From HyVt-477 sp965224605 (GTDB taxonomy: Bacteria; Pseudomonadota; Gammaproteobacteria; Thiotrichales; Thiotrichaceae), in the NCBI GenBank assembly GCA_965224605.1, contig CBDCZP010000008.1, forward strand, positions 62,001-126,000: DNA of 64,000 bases, in the 5' to 3' direction. How positions within the stretch are numbered: position 1 is the first letter of the stretch; the number at the start of each line of letters is the position of its first letter. The notes beneath the pieces are model-generated. The model saw nothing but the letters and a program-made list of their open reading frames with translations. It did not search any database and was not told the DNA's origin. A program made the position numbers and the translations under genes. Positions 5,532 to 13,813 of the stretch are shown here, one piece after another.

Positions 5532-8500
5532 GGCAATCCGAAAACCCGTGCTGAAGCTCGCTTCATCTGGATAGAACCTGAAGCGGTTGGCGGAACGGAT
5601 GTCCTGTGGTATGCTGAGCCACCCGCCGCCGCGAACAACACGACGGTCGCACGAAGCCTCTTGCCAGACTGAACCATCTTTAGGTGCACCCTCATAGTTG
5701 TCATGCCAGCAGTCTTCTACCCATTCCCACACATTGCCATGTACACCAAAAAGTCCCCAAAGGTTAGGTGGCAATTCCGTAACGGGTGTGGTCTGTTCCC
5801 TATATTCTCCTGTTTTAGCACCACAATCATTATAGCTATAGTTTCCATCATAGTTTGCTAAATCGGTATGAATGCAGTCTCCTGTAGAAAATGGCGTGTT
5901 AGTCCCGGCACGAGCTGCATACTCCCATTCTGCTTCACTGGGCAAGCGATAGGTTTGCCCTGTTTGTCCACTGAGCCACTTTGTATAGGCTGTCGCATCG
6001 TTCCATTTGACATTGATCACAGGGCGATCACCACGACCCCAGCCTTCATCTTTAGGTTTTTCTCGTTTGGTCGCTTCCGCAAAGTGATCATATTGGTCAA
6101 AGGTGATTTCGCTCTGGCTTATGGCAAAGGCTTTTAGCTTGACTTTGTGTTGTGGAGATTCATCTGAACCTCTTTGAGGTTCATCTTCTGGTGAACCCAT
6201 TAAAAATTCACCTGCTGGCAGGGCTATCATAGTGGGCAGAGTGTTTGTCTTGTCCTGTTTTTTGCTTTGTTCTATATCAGAGTTAGCCTTCTCAGAGTTA
6301 GCGTTGTTGCCACTAATACTATCTCTAAACAAGGTAAAAGGTTGTATGGCAGGTGGGTTCTTTTTATTAATTGGCTTGGCGAGTATTTGCTTTTGTTCTG
6401 CACTCAAGGGGGTAGCGGCAATATCGCTGAACGTGGTAGGTGCTTGAGTGAGTTGCTTGAGCTTTATCTGAATGCCTTGTGCCTGATCAGCTTGTGTTTT
6501 CAGATCAGGCTCTAGCCCCCAGCTTAAGTGCTTGAGCTGTTTGGCTATTAGAGCAACCGCAGGTTGAAGCGTGGCTTGGGGTGCATAGCTAATCAGACTG
6601 GGCTGATTTGCTTGGTCTTTTTTAGTTTGGCTTTTAGTTTGGCTTTCAGTTTGATTTTCACTTTTCTTGTCTGTTGCTTGAATATCTATGCTTATCGTGT
6701 CTTTGAAACCTTGTTTTTGCAGTGCTCCCTTAAGGAGTTTAGCTGCTTGTTTTTGCTGTTCAAAGCGAACCATTGCTGCCCCTGTTGCAAAGCTTTTGGG
6801 CCGACTGATGGCAATGCTAACAGGCGTAGTTGCTAGCAACTGTTTAAGTTGCTGATCTTGAATCCAGTAGTCTTGTGCCAGTTGATTTCCGTAGCGTTGC
6901 CAACTTTGCTGAAACACACTGCCAAATAGTACTGAGAGCAGTACAAACCCTGCCATCTGTGGATAGAGTGAGCGCCAGCGACCATGAGGAATGGCTTTTG
7001 CTAATGCTTTGGGGAGCAACATATCTAGATCGAACGGTTTTTTGCCTAGTAAGGTGGTGGCGAAGATTTGATCTTCCCACAGGGTATGTTGGGCTGTATT
7101 TTTGCTTGTGTTGCGGCTGGCTTGTCTGAGCATTTTTAACCAGCGTAAATAGGCTCGCTTGGGTTTTGCTTTGTGTGCATTGGGGTTAAACGGTAGCTGT
7201 AGTTGTTCTTTTGCTGCTTGATGGATGCCTTTTTGCTGGCTGATCTGCGCCTGTTTAAAAAGGTGTGCATAAAGATGATGGGTGGATTGTTGCTGTTCCC
7301 TGCTTTGTTGTAGGTGCAAATAGAGTCGTAACCAGTGAGGAATTTGTCCAAAACGTAGCCAAGGGAGGCGCAGCAGGCGTAACAAACGTTGTTCGCGCTG
7401 TGCTGGAGGTTGATCGTTAAACAGCTCGCTTTCCAGTCGTTGCGTTAGTACCCAATGTAGTTCTGGGTAGGCGGCTATGGTGCTGAGCAGATAGAGATCG
7501 TCCTCGTCATTACAAAATGCTTTTAGCCCGGCTATTTGTTCTACCTGCGCTGCTTTGTCTGGCTCTTCGGAACAATCACTGATGGTTAGTCTGGCTAGTA
7601 CGGACGGAAGTGTGTTCTGTGTGTACTGTGTATTTTGGGAAGTCGATGCTGATAACGAGCTTTGCGATTGGCTCACGCCTGAAAACTGTTGGCTGATTTG
7701 TCGCAAACCTTCACTGCTCAGTGGCGCAGATTGCAAACTGAGCTGGCTAAAGGTGTTGAGCGTAGTTTGAGAGGGTGGTCGGGTATAAAGCAATGCACGT
7801 TGTTGCCATTGGCTGATGGCTTCTGTCCACGGGTGCAAGCTACCTGACCAGTGACTCAGGTAGATGTCGGGATCAGAAATCAGCACCAAATTAGCCTGTG
7901 GGTAATAGTCGGTGACTTCCTCTAGGGTAGTCCAGTGTTGTTCATCTAGTGGCAGTAATCGTTGCGGTGTGCCTTGAAACAGGTAGGTATGCACTTCTAG
8001 GCCGGCATGTAACAGGCGTTGCTGGAGTAATAAAGCCAGCCCTGTTGCTTGATCACGCCCATGTTGATAGCTGATCATTAGTACCGTGGGTGGGACGAAT
8101 GCGCGTTGTTGATATACCGGGGTAAAGTACCCTGCCGCCCGCGCGGTGGCATCGGCGGTGGCTTCTATGGCGAGTTGACGATCGGGCTTTTTAACCGTGT
8201 TATGCATAGCCCGTAAGGCGCGCGACAAGGCGGGGCTGTTGAATAAGCGTGCATTGCCTGGTTGCTCTGTACGGTTGCTTATGCTGATGTGGTTGAGTGG
8301 GTCGTTCGGATCGCCTTTTTGCTGACGCAGGACTTCTTTCCAGCGTAGCCATTTGGCTAACAGCCAAAGTAAAAATAAAAACGCTGGGATGAGCGGCAGG
8401 TAGCGTTCTATTAGTTTGAGCAGGTAGGCTTGTCGTGCGTTAGGCTTTGCTGTTGCTTTGGGCAACAGGTCTTTGCGAAGGGGAGTTGGTTGCAAGGCAA

Positions 8501-9038
8501 TGGGGCTTTTTGCTTTTGCGGGTTTAGTGGTTGATGTGGTTATTTCTGGTTTTTCTCTTTTGGCTTCTGGGTCTTCTGGCTCTGGTAGAAAGGAGTAAAT
8601 GGCAATCGCTAGTGCGCCCAGCAGGGTGATAGCCAGCGCTATTATTTTCCAGATGCTTTTGTTTTTTTGCTGGGCTTGTAGGCGCTTTTGCCACTCTTTT
8701 TGTGCTTTGTTTTCTTGTTTTTGGCTGTGAGCTTGCTGAGGTGATTCAGCTTCACCGTAGCCTATATCGTCTAGCCACTGTTTGTAGAGTGTATTGAATT
8801 GCTGCTGTTGATCTTCACTGGTGACGATTAGACCGCTGAGTGACCATTGCAGCTCCTGCGGGTTTTGTGGCAGGTTTTGCTGCTGATGTTTGGCTATTAG
8901 CAGATCGTAGATGCGAATCCAGACATCCGTGCCCACGGGTAGACCGCCTTGACTGAGCAGATGGCTCAGTTGGGGTAGTTTGTCTAGCCACTGTTGGGTG
9001 CTGCTTGTGGCTTTTGGGTTGTCTGGTTTTTTGGTCAT
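5520..9038 (-). CDS. 1172-residue membrane protein with C-terminal hypervariable FGE/C-type-lectin domain, DGR target 2
   Basis: Visible layout: a soluble N-terminus (1-125), membrane helices near 129-151 and 213-231, a long region (232-690) starting with a Rossmann-like segment (PPTVLMISYQHGRDQ, NLVLISDPD) reminiscent of a degenerate vWA domain without a MIDAS motif, a third membrane helix near 694-710, a charged linker, and an FGE-type domain at 935-1172 (MIALPAGEFLMGSP, RLPSEAEWEYAARAG, GVHGNVWEWVEDC, VVRGGGW, GFRIARAL). VR2 covers about 1131-1170. Basic residues beside the helices suggest that the N-terminus and 232-690 are cytoplasmic and 711-1172 periplasmic. It lies downstream of MoxR and CHAT genes, as in predicted NTP-dependent conflict systems. 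The N-terminal domain assignments are uncertain. Confidence 0.85.
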   Translation of the reverse strand: MTKKPDNPKATSSTQQWLDKLPQLSHLLSQGGLPVGTDVWIRIYDLLIAKHQQQNLPQNPQELQWSLSGLIVTSEDQQQQFNTLYKQWLDDIGYGEAESPQQAHSQKQENKAQKEWQKRLQAQQKNKSIWKIIALAITLLGALAIAIYSFLPEPEDPEAKREKPEITTSTTKPAKAKSPIALQPTPLRKDLLPKATAKPNARQAYLLKLIERYLPLIPAFLFLLWLLAKWLRWKEVLRQQKGDPNDPLNHISISNRTEQPGNARLFNSPALSRALRAMHNTVKKPDRQLAIEATADATARAAGYFTPVYQQRAFVPPTVLMISYQHGRDQATGLALLLQQRLLHAGLEVHTYLFQGTPQRLLPLDEQHWTTLEEVTDYYPQANLVLISDPDIYLSHWSGSLHPWTEAISQWQQRALLYTRPPSQTTLNTFSQLSLQSAPLSSEGLRQISQQFSGVSQSQSSLSASTSQNTQYTQNTLPSVLARLTISDCSEEPDKAAQVEQIAGLKAFCNDEDDLYLLSTIAAYPELHWVLTQRLESELFNDQPPAQREQRLLRLLRLPWLRFGQIPHWLRLYLHLQQSREQQQSTHHLYAHLFKQAQISQQKGIHQAAKEQLQLPFNPNAHKAKPKRAYLRWLKMLRQASRNTSKNTAQHTLWEDQIFATTLLGKKPFDLDMLLPKALAKAIPHGRWRSLYPQMAGFVLLSVLFGSVFQQSWQRYGNQLAQDYWIQDQQLKQLLATTPVSIAISRPKSFATGAAMVRFEQQKQAAKLLKGALQKQGFKDTISIDIQATDKKSENQTESQTKSQTKKDQANQPSLISYAPQATLQPAVALIAKQLKHLSWGLEPDLKTQADQAQGIQIKLKQLTQAPTTFSDIAATPLSAEQKQILAKPINKKNPPAIQPFTLFRDSISGNNANSEKANSDIEQSKKQDKTNTLPTMIALPAGEFLMGSPEDEPQRGSDESPQHKVKLKAFAISQSEITFDQYDHFAEATKREKPKDEGWGRGDRPVINVKWNDATAYTKWLSGQTGQTYRLPSEAEWEYAARAGTNTPFSTGDCIHTDLANYDGNYSYNDCGAKTGEYREQTTPVTELPPNLWGLFGVHGNVWEWVEDCWHDNYEGAPKDGSVWQEASCDRRVVRGGGWLSIPQDIRSANRFRFYPDEASFSTGFRIARAL
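5530..5646 (-). repeat. DGR variable repeat VR2
   Basis: This 117-bp counterpart of the template forms the 3' end of target gene 2. It has 15 substitutions relative to TR, all at template adenines of the coding strand, with changes to G, T and one to C. Its pattern differs from VR1, so the two repeats were diversified independently. The shared 19-bp IMH end and the GC-rich far end are unchanged. Confidence 0.95.
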
Positions 9039-9092
9039 TTTTTACAGTTTTCTGTGGCTAGAACCTTGTAACTAGAAAAATACAGGCTTCGA

Positions 9093-9170
9093 GTAGGTTG
9101 ATAAGGAACGCCATCCGACTTTCCATTCTTTACGCCTTGCCGGATGGCGCTATCGCTTATCCGGCCTACT
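9093..9170. repeat. REP-like palindrome pair between MoxR and target 2 genes
   Basis: The block GTAGGTTGATAAGG...GCCATCCGAC is followed by an inverted block CGGATGGCGC...CTTATCCGGCCTAC, like those at 610-692 and 15326-15406. It occupies half of the 154-bp gap separating two genes that otherwise look co-transcribed. It could stabilise upstream mRNA or attenuate read-through. Confidence 0.65.
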
Positions 9171-9192
9171 GTGAACTTGTTTTAGTATAATG

Positions 9193-10248
9193 TTATCCAT
9201 TGCTGGCTAACCATTGTTCTAACCATTGCTTGCACTGTTGCTGATCTTTTGGGTTTTTTAGCAACAAATGGTTAATGCTATTACAAAGCTGTTGGGTTTG
9301 GGCATTTAAGCCTTTGCCTTCTGGGTCTTTTAGCACTAAATATTCTAGCCAGTTTAATAGCTCGGCTAGTGAGGGTTTGCGCTCTATGCCGTGAACTTCT
9401 CGACGTAAGTATTTAAACCAGCTAATCGCTTGATCCAGCAATGGAGATACGCCCTGATAGCGATTACCCAAACGACTGGCTACGATATCATTGACGGTGA
9501 TACCCTGAACTTGTCCTTTAGCTTGTTCATCATCCGCAAAGGGTGGGAATTGCAGGTGGTGATAGACGCAACGCCGCAAGAAGGCTTCTGGCAGGGCTTT
9601 TTCTGAGTTGCTGGTGATGATAACAATGGGCTGATAGTTGCGCTCTTCAGGCTGTAGCTCTACGCGGGCTTCCAGTTCGGGGATGTCGAAACACAGTTGT
9701 TCGATTTCTACCAGTATGTCGTTGGGTACGTCACGCGGTGCTTTGTCAATTTCATCAATTAATACGACGCTACGCTTTTGTGTACCTGTGTGTATTTTTG
9801 CAACCTGAGTCTCACTTTTTAGTAGTTGTTGTACTGCCGCAATAGGCTTGGCTTGCAGTATTGCTCTGCCCATGGCTTCAAAATGGATGAAGTGGTGGGC
9901 GGCGGTGTCTGCATCGGGGATATTGGAGGCATGGAAACGTCCGACGGTATCAAAGCGGTAGAACAGATCATTGGCTCTGGTATCGGATTTTATGGTGAAG
10001 TGTAGCGGTATTTCGTTTCCGCCCAGCACTTCCCAGGCTATGCTTTTTGCCAGTGATGATTTGCCAGACCCCGGCTCACCTGTCAGTAGCAGTGGCATCC
10101 CTAACGTAATGGCGGTATCAACCGCAGCCGCCAGCTCTGGTGTGGCAAGGTAGCCTTGGGGTTCGGTCTGGCTGTCGAGATTGATGACAGGGAGTTGCAA
10201 AGAGGTTGCGTGTTGTTCGCCCTGACCTTGATAATATGAATTGCTCAT
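9193..10248 (-). CDS. MoxR-family AAA+ ATPase
   Basis: The 351-residue protein has Walker A GEPGSGKSS (57-65), Walker B VVLIDEIDKA (161-170), a sensor-1 segment VIITSNSEKALPEAFLRRC carrying the likely arginine finger, and the C-terminal lid of MoxR ATPases. MoxR proteins act as chaperones that remodel partner, usually vWA-containing, complexes. The start has AAGGA nine bases upstream. It lies 21 bp after the CHAT gene and upstream of the large DGR target, a combination matching conflict systems predicted by Aravind and colleagues in which a MoxR NTPase regulates an effector protease. The specific partner here is inferred. Confidence 0.9.
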   Translation of the reverse strand: MSNSYYQGQGEQHATSLQLPVINLDSQTEPQGYLATPELAAAVDTAITLGMPLLLTGEPGSGKSSLAKSIAWEVLGGNEIPLHFTIKSDTRANDLFYRFDTVGRFHASNIPDADTAAHHFIHFEAMGRAILQAKPIAAVQQLLKSETQVAKIHTGTQKRSVVLIDEIDKAPRDVPNDILVEIEQLCFDIPELEARVELQPEERNYQPIVIITSNSEKALPEAFLRRCVYHHLQFPPFADDEQAKGQVQGITVNDIVASRLGNRYQGVSPLLDQAISWFKYLRREVHGIERKPSLAELLNWLEYLVLKDPEGKGLNAQTQQLCNSINHLLLKNPKDQQQCKQWLEQWLASNG

Positions 10249-10269
10249 CGTTGGGGTTCCTTGCGTGGG

Positions 10270-11700
10270 TTATCTAGGAGCTTGTACATTTTGGTGCTGG
10301 ATATTTTGTAAGTAACTTAGCACTTTCTTGTAATCAATTAACTCTTTACGAATCATTTGGATCAATTTTTCTTCTGGATGATTTTGTTGTTGGGTTTTTG
10401 CTTTTAGTGTTTCTAGCCAGTCATGGATGTCGTGTTTGGTGAGTTGTCTCATTTCTCCCATTGAGATGCAATTGGCGGGAGGCTTACAGGCAAAAAGCCC
10501 CCATTTTTTGGGAAGTGGTGTATCGCAGCTAAACAGGGTGAGTATTTTCTGGCTGGTAAGATTGAATTTTTTCAATGTATCTTCTGCACCTTGAATGATG
10601 TTATTGATGTTTTTCTGTTGGGCATGTGATTTTACCCGAACATGCAGAACCACGGTTGTTCTTTGGCTCAACAGCCAGCTTTCTATTTCGTTTTGCTGCG
10701 ACTGTTGCTGTTGACTTGATTGCTGATGCAGGGGCTGTATGACATCCATTTTTATACGTCTTAATAGACTGTTTTCAAAACTATTGTTATCCATTCCTTG
10801 CAGTTCTATGTAATGCACATCTTTTTCAATATCATCATCTAGCGTGTATCTACCTCCCAATAGCTCTATACAACAATGGATGGCGAAGCTTTGTGGTGCA
10901 TCGGCACCTTTGGCTGTAAAAAAGCCAAATATCAGGTTGTCTGCTTTACTAAACAGGTCTATTTCCAGAAGTTTATCGTGATCGATGGTGTGATAGAACC
11001 ACGGCACTTTGTTGCTTTGTTCGTCTATTTGTTCGTGGCTTGGCTGTTGTGTTTCTGTTTTTTCAAAGAGCCTTGGAGTGATGATGGGTAGAGTTACTTT
11101 GGATGTTTCAGCTATTTTAAGCGTGCGTTGTCGTTGTGACGAGGAGTTGTGGAATGCATTGTTGCCAAATTTGAAGGCTTTTTTATAATCACAACCATTG
11201 CCCCTACTATTGCCAATGCCATCGTAAAAACCGGTCGAAAAATCAATGGCAGCTTGATCACCCACAGGGGCATTCATGCCAATGGCATAGTCAATATGCT
11301 GACTAATGGCTTCGGCTCCCGCTTCGCTATCACAGGCATTTAGAATAACGCACTCAATATTCTCATTCGTCAGGCTGATTAATTCAGCCAATGAGTGGAT
11401 GGAGGTTATTTGTTGATTGCCGTGATCATCTTCCAGCAAAATTCCGTTATCCAGACCATGACCGCTGAAGTGGACGATATGAGGTTTGTATTTGTTTAGG
11501 GTTCGTCGTAGGTCTTTAAAGCGGGTTGCACCTATTGGCTTCACATCATATTGATCACCATAAGTAGCACGATCTAAAGCGGCTTCTATTTCTCTGAATT
11601 CTTTGGGCAACTTGAGGGCTGTAGTGTCTTCTGGATTGGCTGCGATGAGCAGAATCTTTTTCTTCTGGTGTGATTGGTGTGGTTTCAGCAAGGTTCCCAT
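10270..11700 (-). CDS. CHAT-domain (caspase-like) protease with unknown C-terminal region
   Basis: The N-terminal ~210 residues form a CHAT peptidase: strand KKILLIAANP, catalytic His in HFSGHG (His81) and catalytic Cys in LNACDS (Cys123), followed by AIDFSTGFYDGIG. CHAT proteases serve as effectors or processing enzymes in bacterial defence and programmed death. Residues ~230-476 match no domain I can name; they include a Gln-rich stretch near 320 and two alpha/beta-like segments. An in-frame TTG at 11688 has a better-spaced AAAGGA than the ATG, so the true N-terminus may be four residues shorter. First gene of the putative CHAT-MoxR-target-avd-RT-target operon. Confidence 0.88.
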   Translation of the reverse strand: MGTLLKPHQSHQKKKILLIAANPEDTTALKLPKEFREIEAALDRATYGDQYDVKPIGATRFKDLRRTLNKYKPHIVHFSGHGLDNGILLEDDHGNQQITSIHSLAELISLTNENIECVILNACDSEAGAEAISQHIDYAIGMNAPVGDQAAIDFSTGFYDGIGNSRGNGCDYKKAFKFGNNAFHNSSSQRQRTLKIAETSKVTLPIITPRLFEKTETQQPSHEQIDEQSNKVPWFYHTIDHDKLLEIDLFSKADNLIFGFFTAKGADAPQSFAIHCCIELLGGRYTLDDDIEKDVHYIELQGMDNNSFENSLLRRIKMDVIQPLHQQSSQQQQSQQNEIESWLLSQRTTVVLHVRVKSHAQQKNINNIIQGAEDTLKKFNLTSQKILTLFSCDTPLPKKWGLFACKPPANCISMGEMRQLTKHDIHDWLETLKAKTQQQNHPEEKLIQMIRKELIDYKKVLSYLQNIQHQNVQAPR

Positions 11701-11844
11701 CCTTTAAAAGCCTCTAATAAGCCCAAGTTGCTTGTTTTGTCATTACTTTTAACACTCTACAAGATGATATACTTTTCTACAGTTTGTGGATAGGGCTGTG
11801 CTGTTAATAGTTAGCACAATCAATAGTTAGTACAGAGTCAGGGT

Positions 11845-12066
11845 TTAGATTTCAGGATTCTGTTTCCGACAACTTTCTCGCCATGAAGTATTAACTTCAT
11901 CTTGGTACAACTTTACCGATCGCCCCACCTCATTTTCATACCAACCTGAATGCGATTCATTCGGTTCATGCTCATACGCCCACCATGTTCCATCGGCATC
12001 TTGTGCAATCCAACGCGCCCACTCTGGGATATGTGTATTGGCAAACATAGTCAGAAGCATACTCAT
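11845..12066 (-). CDS. Small Trp-rich conserved-type hypothetical protein
   Basis: The 73-residue protein contains IPEWARWIAQDADGTWWAYE and GWYENEVGRSVKLY, with six tryptophans. The composition and a start shortly before the IPEW motif look like a genuine small cytosolic protein family rather than a chance reading frame. No function can be assigned. It lies between the accessory island and the transporter genes, 22 bp upstream of the NSS transporter stop. Possible starts are the first or third Met; none has a convincing Shine-Dalgarno. Confidence 0.6.
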   Translation of the reverse strand: MSMLLTMFANTHIPEWARWIAQDADGTWWAYEHEPNESHSGWYENEVGRSVKLYQDEVNTSWRESCRKQNPEI

Positions 12067-12088
12067 ACATAGCTTTTAGAATAGCCCT

Positions 12089-13462
12089 TTAGAATAAATT
12101 GATCGCCCAATCCATTAATCCCGATACTTTTAACATGACAATTGATACCGCAATTATAGCCACGTATTTCACCAAAAAAGACCACAAGCCATGCATCCCG
12201 GATGATAGCCCTAGTTCCTCTTGAGAGCTATTCCTACGCATCACCCATCCAGCGAAGAGGGCAATGAGCAAGCCACCAAACGGTAGCATGATGTTGGAGG
12301 TTAGGTAGTCCATCCAGTCGAAGAAGGTTTTGTCCAGGAACTTGGCATCGCTCCATACATTAAAGGACAGGATTGACCCGATGCCAACGAGCCAGGTAAC
12401 ACCGCCCATTAAAACGGTTGCGCGTAGACGCGTTATTGCGGCTTTTTCAACCAACCAGGCTACAGCCGGTTCGATTAGTGAAATGGCTGATGTCCATGCT
12501 GCGAAGATGAGTAACAAAAAGAAGATAGAGGCGAATATGTTGCCAAAAGGCATCTGTCCAAATGCAATCGGCAGTGTCGTGAAGATGAGTCCTGGACCTG
12601 AGCTTGGCTCTAATCCGTTGGCAAAAACGATGGGGAAGATCGCCATCCCTGCAAGCAATGCTACTGCCGTGTCTGCCAACGCTATGGCAATGCCGGCTTT
12701 GGCAATAGAAACATCTTTCGGAAGGTAGGAGCCATACGCCATGATCGCACCCATGCCCAGGCTCAAGGTAAAGAAGGCATGACCCATTGCAATTAAGGCT
12801 GACTCTTTATTCAATTTCGAGAAATCCGCACTGAAAAGAAAATCTAGCCCTTTCTGAAACGAACCCGTTTGCATGGCATAACCCACCATGATGAGCAATA
12901 GAATGAATAAAGCCGGCATTAACAAAGTAACCGCTTTTTCCAGACCGCCACGTACGCCTTTGGAGACAACGTACAAGGTTAACCCCATGAACATGGTGTG
13001 CCAGCCCAACAAGGTATCCCAGGAACCCACCAATGAACCAAAATGCTCGGCTGATGCTGATGCTGAAATGCCTTTAAACGTACCCGCCACTGCTTCAAAG
13101 AAGTAGGATAATGCCCAACCCGCGATGACGCTGTAATAGGACAGAATCATTATTCCGGTCACCACACCCAAGCCACCCAGCCATTTCCATTTGCTAGATG
13201 CATTCTCTTCCAAAGCCAATGTTTTCATGGTTCCAATCGGGTTTTGTCGACCCCGACGACCTAACATGACCTCTGCCATCATGATGGGAATACCAATAAT
13301 AGCTATACACAGCAAATAAAAGAGTACAAAAGCACCACCGCCATTTTCACCGGTTATATAGGGGAATTTCCAGATATTTCCCAACCCTACTGCCGATCCT
13401 GTTGCCGCTAAAATAAAGGCCAGGCGACCAGACCATAGACCGTGTATTGATTTTTCTGTCAT
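12089..13462 (-). CDS. Sodium-dependent neurotransmitter-symporter (NSS/SNF) family transporter
   Basis: The 457-residue integral membrane protein has the NSS signature in helix 1, LAFILAATGSAVGLGNIWKF (unwound Na+/substrate site), then GENGGGAFVLFYLL and about 11-12 hydrophobic helices, as in LeuT/MhsT-type amino-acid:Na+ symporters. Substrate is not predictable from sequence. The start has an AAAGAG region upstream. A sodium:alanine-type symporter follows upstream on the same strand, separated by repeats, suggesting an amino-acid uptake locus. Confidence 0.92.
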   Translation of the reverse strand: MTEKSIHGLWSGRLAFILAATGSAVGLGNIWKFPYITGENGGGAFVLFYLLCIAIIGIPIMMAEVMLGRRGRQNPIGTMKTLALEENASSKWKWLGGLGVVTGIMILSYYSVIAGWALSYFFEAVAGTFKGISASASAEHFGSLVGSWDTLLGWHTMFMGLTLYVVSKGVRGGLEKAVTLLMPALFILLLIMVGYAMQTGSFQKGLDFLFSADFSKLNKESALIAMGHAFFTLSLGMGAIMAYGSYLPKDVSIAKAGIAIALADTAVALLAGMAIFPIVFANGLEPSSGPGLIFTTLPIAFGQMPFGNIFASIFFLLLIFAAWTSAISLIEPAVAWLVEKAAITRLRATVLMGGVTWLVGIGSILSFNVWSDAKFLDKTFFDWMDYLTSNIMLPFGGLLIALFAGWVMRRNSSQEELGLSSGMHGLWSFLVKYVAIIAVSIVMLKVSGLMDWAINLF

Positions 13463-13480
13463 GCTGTTTTCTCTTTATGG

Positions 13481-13539
13481 CTTGAGGTTCTCTATGGCTG
13501 AAGCTCTATGACTGAAGCTCTATGACTGAGGCTCTCTAT
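13481..13539. repeat. Short tandem repeat, about 14 bp x 4
   Basis: The unit CTGAAGCTCTATGA is present at 13498-13511 and 13512-13525, with diverged copies at 13481-13497 and 13526-13539. It lies just upstream of the NSS transporter start, where it could affect the leader. Confidence 0.6.
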
Positions 13540-13549
13540 AAGCTTACGG

Positions 13550-13808
13550 AACCTCTGAACAAGTCTAACTTTCTGGACGCGATGCTTTAGCTTCGCCTAA
13601 GGTGTTGATTACAAGCACCGTAGCGAGCCTGAAGAGACTGTGCAAGTATTAAGAAAAATCTCATTTGTAGGGTGTGCCGAGGTACGAGGCGCACCGTAAG
13701 TTGTTGATTCATGATGCGCCTCCTTCGTCGGCACACCCTACAAAGGAATACTTGCACAGTCTCTGAAGGCTCACTTCCAGAACAATATGACTTGATCAGG
13801 ATTCCTTA
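13550..13808. repeat. Palindromic intergenic repeat, family 2 copy A, interrupted by a smaller element
   Basis: The ends AACCTCTGAACAAGTC and GACTTGATCAGGATTCC are imperfect inverted copies. With 13635-13762 and one CTGAAG removed, the reverse complement aligns with copies at 34608-34737 and 43614-43713 (shared TTCTGGAAGTGAGCC and CTTAGGCGAAGCTAAAGCATCG). All three lie between genes. Confidence 0.75.
13635..13762. mobile_element. 128-bp MITE-like element nested in the family 2 repeat
   Basis: Perfect 16-bp terminal inverted repeats AGACTGTGCAAGTATT (13635-13650) and its complement (13747-13762) enclose a second perfect 17-bp inverted pair, TTTGTAGGGTGTGCCGA (13664-13680 and 13728-13744). The element is flanked by direct 6-bp CTGAAG copies (13629-13634 and 13763-13768), consistent with a target-site duplication. 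It encodes nothing, so it would have needed a transposase in trans. Confidence 0.75.
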
Positions 13809-13813
13809 TGCCT

